From Gammaproteobacteria bacterium (lineage in GTDB: Bacteria > Pseudomonadota > Gammaproteobacteria > Eutrophobiales > Eutrophobiaceae), in the NCBI GenBank assembly GCA_009843675.1, contig VYCZ01000279.1, positions 1-7,617 on the forward strand: a stretch of 7,617 nt of DNA, written 5' to 3'. Below the pieces are notes generated by a model. That model was not told the DNA's origin. It made no database searches and saw only the letters and a list, made by a program, of their open reading frames with translations. Position 1 is the first letter of the stretch, and the number at the start of each line of letters is the position of its first letter. The translations under genes and the position numbers were made by a program. Of the stretch, positions 1 through 5,844 are shown piece after piece.

Positions 1-1434
1 GGTAGTCTGCTTCTCCCGCGCCTGTCCCCGGCTGCAACAGTTATCCGGAACAACCCCGCAAAAACACTCGCAGCCCTGAAAAGCCGGGTTGCCGGTACGG
101 TTGTGGAGCGCGGCGATCCCACCTATGAACCCTGGCGCCGGAGCATGATCTGGCAATACCGCAAGTTCCGGCGTTACCCGGACGTGATTGTCCAGGCCGA
201 AACCGAGGCGGACGTCGTTGAGGCGGTCAACTTTGCCCGCCACAATCAATTGAAAATCACCACCCGCAGCGGAGGGCACAGTTGGAGCGGCTGTTACCTG
301 CGCAATGAAGGCGTGCTGGTGGACGTATCGCGTTTGCAGAAGATCGAGGTCGATACCCGCACCGGCATTGCCGTGGTGGAAGCGGGCGTGATCGGCAGGG
401 GACTGAGCGAGTACCTGCGTCCGCACGGACTGGCGTTCCCCACGGCCCACTGCGGAATGGTGCCGCTCAGCGGTTTCCTGCTTGGCGGCGGCCTTGGCCT
501 GAATTCGGGCGCCTGGGGGGGCATGAGCGTGTTCAATATCGTGGAACTGGACGTGGTCACGGCAGAAGGCGAATTGCTGCATGTCAACGAGAACCGGAAC
601 CCGGACCTGTTCTGGGCCGCACGCGGCGCCGGACCGGGGCTGTTCTTTACCGTCACGCGTTTTTATCTCCGGTGCCATCCCCTGCCCCGGGCAATCTCCA
701 CGGATTATTACACGTTCCACTATTCGGACATGCTGCAGGTCGTGGAAATGGTGGAAGAAGTCGGCCCGTCCCTGGATCCCAACCTGGAAGTGCTGACCGT
801 CGTCGTCCCCACACCGCCGGACCTCGCCGCGCAGTGCAAGGGCGACCAATGCGGCCGTGTCGTAGTAATGACCGCCATTACGTTCGCGGATACACTTGCG
901 CAGGCAAAGCAGATGCTGGCCCCGATTGAGAACCACCCGACCAGTAAACAGGCGTTGACAGTCCTGAAAAACAGGTCCACACCGATGGAAGTCCTGTACC
1001 AGGACAACGAGGGACCGTTCCCGCAACGCCGGGCGCGGGCCGATAACATCTATACCGATAACATCCTGGACTCGGCCGGGGTGTTGAGCAAGCACATGCT
1101 GACGTCGCCCTCCGACGGCAACACCCCGGTTATCCTGTGGCGCGGAGACTTGACCTTCCCCGATGCCGCCTGTTCAACGACCGGGTTATTCTACCTGGCC
1201 GGTTATGCCCAATGGGACCACGCGGAAGACGATCATGCCAACCAGGACTGGTTGAAAAACTTTTATGATGAAATGCAACCCTTCGCTTCCGGTTTTTATA
1301 TCAATGAGTTCGACCGGGAGACGCGCTCGGCCATGACGTCCGCGTGTTTTGCGCCGGAGAACTGGGAGAAACTGAACCAACTGCGCCGGCAATACGACCC
1401 TGAAGGCGTGTACCATGATTTTCTGAGCGTGTGA
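1..1434 (+). CDS. FAD-binding oxidoreductase, berberine-bridge/PCMH type, 5'-partial
   Basis: Oxidises an unknown small organic substrate (family substrates include sugars, alcohols and alkaloids) using FAD. The frame is open from base 1. A GTG at 103 is a possible start, but the 34 codons before it read sensibly (ALKSRVAGTVVERGDPTYEP is typical of the family N-terminus), so the gene very probably begins left of the window. The first codons, GSLLLPRLSPAA, could be the end of an export signal; this is inference. Numbered from codon 103, the PCMH-type FAD domain spans about residues 25-200, with RSGGHSW (His59) and AHCGMVPLSGFLLGGGLG (Cys117). These align with the His and Cys that bind FAD bicovalently in berberine bridge enzyme. 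Val120, three after the Cys, is the residue type found in oxygen-reactive members. The C-terminal BBE segment ends with FYINEF and RRQYDPEGVYHDF. The next gene is a diheme cytochrome c, pointing to a periplasmic dehydrogenase role. The family call is firm; the substrate is unknown. Confidence 0.9.
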   Translation, partial: GSLLLPRLSPAATVIRNNPAKTLAALKSRVAGTVVERGDPTYEPWRRSMIWQYRKFRRYPDVIVQAETEADVVEAVNFARHNQLKITTRSGGHSWSGCYLRNEGVLVDVSRLQKIEVDTRTGIAVVEAGVIGRGLSEYLRPHGLAFPTAHCGMVPLSGFLLGGGLGLNSGAWGGMSVFNIVELDVVTAEGELLHVNENRNPDLFWAARGAGPGLFFTVTRFYLRCHPLPRAISTDYYTFHYSDMLQVVEMVEEVGPSLDPNLEVLTVVVPTPPDLAAQCKGDQCGRVVVMTAITFADTLAQAKQMLAPIENHPTSKQALTVLKNRSTPMEVLYQDNEGPFPQRRARADNIYTDNILDSAGVLSKHMLTSPSDGNTPVILWRGDLTFPDAACSTTGLFYLAGYAQWDHAEDDHANQDWLKNFYDEMQPFASGFYINEFDRETRSAMTSACFAPENWEKLNQLRRQYDPEGVYHDFLSV

Positions 1435-1451
1435 TACGGGTGTTTCCCACT

Positions 1452-2156
1452 ATGCTTGAATCACTGAAGCGCAGTGTCATTTCCCTGGCAGCGGTAATCT
1501 GCTGTCTGCCGGCAATCACCTGTATTGCGGCCGGGGACGAAGCTGATGCCGCGCGTGAAACAGAGCAGACACAGTCGCTCCTCTCCATCGCCCGCGGCAA
1601 GGCTTACTATACTACCTGCGCCGCCTGTCACGGGATTAACGGCGAGGGGAATCCATATATGCACGGACCGCGACTGACCCTGCAAGGCCCGGATTACCTC
1701 CACAGGCAATTGCGCAACTATCGCCAAATGGCGCGTGGAGGACTTGCCGATTTCTACGGGTGGCAGATGAACGGCCGCGCAAATGCATTAGCCGGCGACC
1801 AGGCAATCCGTGACGTTGTGGCGTACATCGATTTATTGCCTGATACCTATGCGGGGGATACCCTTGGCGGCGACATCCGCCTCGGCAAGCCCTTGTACGA
1901 CAACTACTGCGCCAGTTGCCACGGCGGGAAGGCGGAAGGCATCCCGGCCCTGAACGCGCCCCTGCTGGCCGGGCTGGAAGGCTGGTACCAACTGGAGCAG
2001 TTACGCAAATTCAAGGACGGCACACGGGGCTCACACGAAGCGGATGTGCCGGGACAACAAATGAAAGCGGCGATGGCGCCAATCGAGGATGAACAGGCCA
2101 TGATCGACATCATCGGGTATATCAATTCGCTTGTCCGTCCTGATACACCCCGGTAG
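1452..2156 (+). CDS. Exported diheme cytochrome c (c4/c553-like)
   Basis: A periplasmic electron carrier of 234 residues from the ATG at 1452. It starts with a Sec-type signal peptide (MLESLKRSVISLAAVICCLP, cleavage probably near residues 22-27). Two class I cytochrome domains follow. Heme site 1 is CAACH (residues 56-60) with likely axial Met106 in YGWQMNGRANAL. Heme site 2 is CASCH (153-157) with Met204 or Met208 in PGQQMKAAMAPI. Each domain ends in the usual amphipathic helix (DVVAYIDLL, DIIGYINSL). A GTG at 1431 would overlap the previous stop by four bases and add seven residues. Neither start has a strong ribosome binding site; ATG 1452 is preferred because it gives a compact signal peptide. 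The tight link to the FAD gene implies co-transcription and suggests the cytochrome takes electrons from that flavoprotein, as in p-cresol methylhydroxylase, where the flavoprotein partner is a c-type cytochrome. The partnership is inferred from gene order. Confidence 0.9.
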   Translation: MLESLKRSVISLAAVICCLPAITCIAAGDEADAARETEQTQSLLSIARGKAYYTTCAACHGINGEGNPYMHGPRLTLQGPDYLHRQLRNYRQMARGGLADFYGWQMNGRANALAGDQAIRDVVAYIDLLPDTYAGDTLGGDIRLGKPLYDNYCASCHGGKAEGIPALNAPLLAGLEGWYQLEQLRKFKDGTRGSHEADVPGQQMKAAMAPIEDEQAMIDIIGYINSLVRPDTPR

Positions 2157-2160
2157 CCGT

Positions 2161-2181
2161 CATTCCGGCGAAAGCCGGCAT
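2161..2181. terminator. Hairpin between convergent genes, possible bidirectional terminator
   Basis: The 56-base gap between the two convergent stop codons holds a perfect 5-bp stem, CCGGC (2165-2169) and GCCGG (2174-2178), closed by a GAAA tetraloop and extended by two more pairs across a mismatch. No clear T-run follows on either strand, so this is not a canonical intrinsic terminator. The surrounding sequence, GTCATTCCGGCG then AAAGCCGGCATCC, resembles small palindromic repeats common between genes in proteobacterial genomes. It may therefore be a dispersed repeat copy that also protects 3' ends. Confidence 0.45.
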
Positions 2182-2212
2182 CCTGGTTGCTTCCGGCCAG
2201 ATCGTTATCCGG

Positions 2213-3283
2213 TCATTTCAAGGAGCAGAGTCTTGTCACGCGCGGCATGACTTCCTCTGCGAAACGCCGCATCTCCCGCTCGAACGGTTGGAATTCGAGC
2301 AGGATTATTTCAACACCGGCATTATGGAAGGCGGTGATGCGTCTTGCAACTTCATCGTAGGAGCCGGTGAACCCGCAACCGGTGCCGTTGCCGACGCCTA
2401 TCCCCGGCGCCTTGGCTATCACCTTGGAGGTGACGACTTCCGGGTCGGCATTCCTGTGCAGCGCCTCATAGACTTCCCTGTCCTTTTCACGGAGTTCGAA
2501 GGCATAAGCCAGCGCCTCCTCTGCCTCGGACTGTGTCGGACGGGCAAAAGGAAAAGCTGAAACTCCGTAGCTGAGCGGCGTACCGTTGCGCGGGCGCTTG
2601 CGCATGCCGTTAATCTTCCCGGCGACATCTTCCAGCGGTTGCCCGAACATGAACCAGGTATCGCACAACTCGACAGTGAGGTTAAGCGCCGCCTCCGACT
2701 CGCCGCCCGAGTAAAGTAAAGGTCGCGGCCGCCACTTCGATGCGGGTTTGAACTGGTAGCCATCCAGCTTGAAGTTGTCCCCGTCCACGGTCACCCGTTC
2801 ACCTGATATGAGCTTCCTGACAACGCGCAGCCATTCACCACCATAGGTGTAGCGTTCGTCGTGTGGCGGGAAAGGAATCCCCGCCTTGCGGAACTCAGGG
2901 AGATACCACGCGTTGACGAAATTGAGTGAAAAACGTCCCTGGCTGATCTCTTCCAGTTGCAGCGCCATTTTCGCCAGCACGGCCGGGTGGAACAGGTATG
3001 GTTTGATTGCCGCGATAATTTCGATATCTTTCGTGATTGCTGCGAGCGCCCCGCAGGAAGTCAGGGTCTCCAGTTGATCGAAGTCATCTCCAAAGGGGTT
3101 GATGATGTGCTGGGCAACCAGCACGGAGTCTATGCCGAGAGCTTCAGCTTCCAGCACCAGATCCCGGTTACGCGCCCATGATGCGTCAGGCGGGTCCTCC
3201 GGATGATGGAGTGATGCAGCAGTACCGTAAACAACTGCCCAGATGCCGAACCGGGGGCCAATGCGTTTCATTGCTGAAGTCAT
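2213..3283 (-). CDS. LLM-class flavin-dependent monooxygenase (SfnG/SsuD-like)
   Basis: A 356-residue TIM-barrel monooxygenase of the bacterial luciferase superfamily. These enzymes use FMNH2 from a separate reductase and O2 to oxidise small molecules, often cleaving C-S bonds of sulfones or sulfonates. Visible signatures are TSCGALAAITKDIEIIAAI (75-93), HPAVLAKMALQLEEISQGRF (99-118) running into SLNFVNAW, the HDERY motif (141-145), and YSGGESEAA (191-199) in the flavin phosphate region. The spacing and wording are closest to dimethylsulfone and alkanesulfonate monooxygenases. There is no signal peptide, so it is cytoplasmic. The ATG at 3283 is preferred over the internal ATG at 3271 because AGAAGC sits five bases upstream of it. 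No flavin reductase gene is in the window. It converges on the cytochrome gene and diverges from the receptor gene, with a MITE-like element ending 47 bases before its start. The family is certain; the sulfur substrate is an inference. Confidence 0.88.
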   Translation of the reverse strand: MTSAMKRIGPRFGIWAVVYGTAASLHHPEDPPDASWARNRDLVLEAEALGIDSVLVAQHIINPFGDDFDQLETLTSCGALAAITKDIEIIAAIKPYLFHPAVLAKMALQLEEISQGRFSLNFVNAWYLPEFRKAGIPFPPHDERYTYGGEWLRVVRKLISGERVTVDGDNFKLDGYQFKPASKWRPRPLLYSGGESEAALNLTVELCDTWFMFGQPLEDVAGKINGMRKRPRNGTPLSYGVSAFPFARPTQSEAEEALAYAFELREKDREVYEALHRNADPEVVTSKVIAKAPGIGVGNGTGCGFTGSYDEVARRITAFHNAGVEIILLEFQPFEREMRRFAEEVMPRVTRLCSLK

Positions 3284-3330
3284 AGACTGCTTCTGCTTCG
3301 TAATGCTTTATGTTATCAAGCGCGCATGAC

Positions 3331-3352
3331 TTAAGGAAGCTCTGATCAAGTC
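3331..3352. repeat. Left terminal inverted repeat with TTAA duplication
   Basis: TTAA (3331-3334) followed by GGAAGCTCTGATCAAGTC (3335-3352). Its reverse complement matches the right end at 3468-3489 in 20 of 22 positions. The tip GGAAG...CAAGTCC resembles the published ends of IS5 (GGAAGGTGCGAACAAGTCC, recalled), and TTAA fits the YTAR 4-bp target preferred by the IS5 group. Confidence 0.75.
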
Positions 3353-3485
3353 CATCCTGGACTTGTCAGAGCACGAAAAACAAAAATGCGATTTTTGCCT
3401 TTCTCTCAAATTCAATGACTTAAAGTCATCGAATTTGGCAATACATCCCTGTATCGCAGGAACCTCTGACTTAATCAGAGGTTCC
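3335..3485. mobile_element. MITE-like element with IS5-type ends, composed of five hairpins
   Basis: A 151-bp non-coding element bounded by near-perfect inverted repeats and flanked on both sides by TTAA. It has no transposase, so any movement would need one supplied in trans by a related IS. Its interior is almost wholly self-complementary. H1 is 3339-3372 (14 bp, one bulged T, loop ATCCT). H2 is 3381-3397 (CAAAAAT-GCG-ATTTTTG). H3 is 3407-3437 (two 7-bp arms around one A/C mismatch). H4 is 3438-3457 (2+5 bp around one A/C mismatch, loop TCCC). H5 is 3458-3486 (perfect 12 bp, loop CTTAA, using the first T of the flanking TTAA). The region is visibly more AT-rich than the flanking genes, consistent with insertion. 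It sits in the intergenic space between the divergent LLM and receptor genes and could carry promoter, terminator or RNA-processing signals for either. Structure and boundaries are read directly; the IS5 link rests on end similarity and target type. Confidence 0.75.
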
Positions 3486-3489
3486 TTAA
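3468..3489. repeat. Right terminal inverted repeat with TTAA duplication
   Basis: GACTTAATCAGAGGTTCC (3468-3485) followed by TTAA (3486-3489). Its reverse complement begins TTAAGGAACCTCTGATTAAG and differs from the left end at two positions only. Most of it also forms the 3' arm of hairpin H5, so this end is a palindrome in its own right. Confidence 0.75.
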
Positions 3490-3672
3490 ACAATTGTCAT
3501 GAACCGGTGCAGACTGTTAACCCGGGACCGCGGGGACCAGAACCGGCGCTCCGGTCAAGCTGCAATAATAAGCCCGGATGATATAGCTGTATTCATTATT
3601 CTGATTACTTTTTGTCCCGAAACTTTTCTATACTTCCTGATTCGTATATGGGGGAAAATCGGGAGCAAGCCT
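3490..3672 (+). promoter_or_regulatory. Receptor upstream region: weak promoter candidate
   Basis: No gene is seen in this stretch between the MITE and the receptor start. A -10-like TATACT lies at 3629-3634, in an AT-rich patch (about 3590-3650) that contrasts with the surrounding GC-rich DNA. No convincing -35 box stands at the right distance, so an activator-dependent promoter is possible. The part near 3521-3556 is rich in short GC palindromes but forms no single clear stem. Confidence 0.3.
3661..3665 (+). promoter_or_regulatory. Ribosome binding site deciding the receptor start
   Basis: GGGAG lies seven bases before the ATG at 3673. This is the best ribosome binding site in the region and it precedes a clear signal peptide (MKTTLVRLFITCLVASLVPV). 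It shows that translation starts at 3673 in frame 1, not in the frame that carries the rest of the receptor. Confidence 0.65.
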
Positions 3673-5840
3673 ATGAAAACAACACTCGTTCGGCTGTTCA
3701 TTACCTGTCTTGTCGCATCACTCGTCCCAGTCCATGCCGCCACGGTCCTCGAAGAAGTCGTTGTCACTGCGCAAAAACGCGAGCAGAGCCTGCAGGACGT
3801 CGCCATTTCGATCACCGCGCTGGACAGCGGGCAAATACGGGATTTCCGCTTCGTCGCCAGTACCGACGTGGTCGCCCAGGCCCCGAACGTGTACAACTTC
3901 TCGACCCAGGGACGGGGCGCCAACTCCGCCACCTATATCCGGGGTATCGGCCTGAGCGATTTCGGCGAGCCCATGAAACCCCGGTCGCCGGGTATGTCGA
4001 CGAGTTCTACATGCTGCCGCCCGCGGGACTGGATTTCGCGCTGTACGACCTGGAGCGGGTCGAAGTGCTGCGCGGGCCGCAGGGCACCCTGTTCGGGAGG
4101 AACACCACCGGCGGGCTCATCCACTTCATCACGAAAAAACCGACGCGCGAAGCCGAGGGCTACGTCGACGCCACCTACGCATCCTACGATGAGGTGCGGA
4201 TCGAGGGAATGATCAACGCGCCTGCCACCGAAAACCTGGCAGTGCGCGCCTCGCTCCTTTACCACGACAGCGACGGCTACGTAAAAAACCTGAACCCGGA
4301 GTTCAAGGACGGCACGGATTACGGCACCAAGACCGGGCGCGTGCAACTGCTGTATACGCCGACCGAAGACATTTCGATACTGGCCAAGGTGCAGTACGGC
4401 GATATCAACGTGATCCCCTTGTATACCGACCATGAAATCGCCTACCTCGACCCCGCTACCGGACTGCAGCACCTGGACCTGGACGGGGTCGACACGTTCG
4501 GGTTCAACGAGCGCCAGGTCGGGGCGGAGAAACCCCGTACCGTGTACACCGACAACCCCCAGGTGGTGGAATCCGAGGTATTCAACTGGCTGGTCAGGGT
4601 GGATTGGGACATGCCCAACAACATCACCCTCACCTCGCTCACCGGCTACGCCTGGGTAACCCGGGACAATCTTGAGGACTGCGACGGCGCGCCCCACAAC
4701 ATGTGCACCGCGGGGTTCCCGGTGGATCAGCATATCTGGACCCAGGAAGCCAGGCTGTTCCAGGATAACGAGAATTTCCGCTGGACCGCGGGTTTCTATT
4801 ACCTGAACCAGGATGCCGAGGCGCATCCCACCGCCGCATTTTTCGGCTTCCCGGCAGCCCTCGATGCCCCGTGGGAACTGAACCTCGATTCGTGGTCGAT
4901 CTTCGGCCATATCGAATACGATATTTCGCCGCAGGTGGCAGTCCTGGCCGGGGTCCGCTATACCAACGACGACAAGAAATATGAAGCGGTCAACACATTT
5001 TTCGGCATGTTCCGCAATGCAGCAGGTAATTTTGTCGAGGAAAACGTCGGCGACCTGGTCAACCGCACCGATGAACTGGTCTCGGCAAACCTCGAGTTCC
5101 ACTTCAAGCCCACGGAGAACTGGCTGATCTACGGCAAGGTCGTGCGCGGAACCAAGGCCGGCGGCTTCAACAACGGCTTTTACAATGTCCCCACACCGGA
5201 GGACGTCCAGTTCGGGGACGAGACCCTCTGGGCTTATGAAGGCGGGTTCAAGATCGACATCCTCAATCGCCGTGCGCGGGTGAATACGGCCGTCTTCTAT
5301 TACGATTACAACGATTTCCAGGCATTCAACTGGACCGGGCTGGCCGGGTCGGTAACCAACGCCGATGCGGAGAACTACGGCGCAGAGATCGAGATACAGG
5401 CCAATCCCACGGAGCCTCTCGAACTCTCACTGGGCGTCGCCCTGCTGGAGACGAACCTCAAGGATATCAACAACGGCACCATCACCAGGAACGTGGACAT
5501 GGGTTTCGCGCCGAACGTCGCGTTCAACGGGTCGGCGAGTTTCACCCAGCCGATGATGGACGGCACCATCACTCTGCACTGGGATTTCATGTGGTCGGAC
5601 AACCAGTTCCGGGACAACTTCAACAACCCGTCCTCCGACATGGGCGAGCACTTCGTCACCAACGCCCGCCTGACCTACGCGCCCGGCAACGGCAGGTGGG
5701 AGGCGAGCTTCTTCGCCCAGAACTTCACGGACGAGACCAACCTGATCAAGGCGGACGGCTTTCTCGGTTTCAAATTCCGCCAGGGCGTGTACAACCCGCC
5801 GCGCTGGTTCGGGGGAACGATACGGGTGAATTTCCTGTAG
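3673..5840 (+). pseudogene. TonB-dependent outer-membrane receptor, one-base frameshift
   Basis: An outer-membrane barrel that would import a scarce nutrient using TonB energy. Frame 1 from ATG 3673 encodes the signal peptide (1-22, ending VHA), a TonB-box-like EEVVVTAQKR (27-36) and the first part of the plug, through YIRGIGLSDFGEP (88-100). The homology then continues in frame 3 from CAT at 3972: HETPVAGYVDEFYMLPPAGL, then ERVEVLRGPQGTLFGRNTTG at the end of the plug, and a complete beta-barrel to the TAG at 5838-5840. Adding one base in the CCC at 3970-3972 restores a continuous protein of about 722 residues, a normal length for the family. The C-terminus is IRVNFL, with Phe next to last instead of last. 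The break is either a real inactivating mutation or a lost C in sequencing or assembly; the intact downstream frame favours a recent mutation or an error. The ligand is not predictable. The amidohydrolase gene follows four bases later, suggesting an uptake-and-hydrolysis operon. Confidence 0.88.
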
Positions 5841-5844
5841 AAAT

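Noticed and set aside
103..105. GTG 103 as the true start of the FAD oxidoreductase
   Set aside because: The reading frame stays open to base 1, and the codons before 103 match the family's N-terminal pattern (LKSRVAGTVVERGD), so the gene more likely starts outside the window.
3381..3397. CAAAAAT-GCG-ATTTTTG as an intrinsic terminator
   Set aside because: The stem is AT-rich and weak, and the T-run is part of the stem itself. It is better explained as hairpin H2 of the MITE.
3308..3493. 61-codon minus-strand ORF covering the MITE
   Set aside because: It runs through all five hairpins, has no recognisable domain, and its content is dictated by the inverted repeats. It is best seen as a by-product of the element.
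3612..3634. TTGTCC (3612-3617) with TATACT (3629-3634) as a receptor promoter pair
   Set aside because: The spacer is only 11 bases, too short for a sigma70 promoter. Only the -10-like box was kept, at low confidence.
3612..3971. N-terminal extension of the receptor in frame 3
   Set aside because: The frame is open, but the translation lacks a signal peptide and receptor homology. The true N-terminus (signal peptide, TonB box, plug) is in frame 1 from 3673.
3933..5102. 389-codon antisense ORF inside the receptor gene
   Set aside because: It has low-complexity composition typical of the antisense frame of a GC-rich gene, no family resemblance, and lies opposite a clearly conserved TonB receptor.
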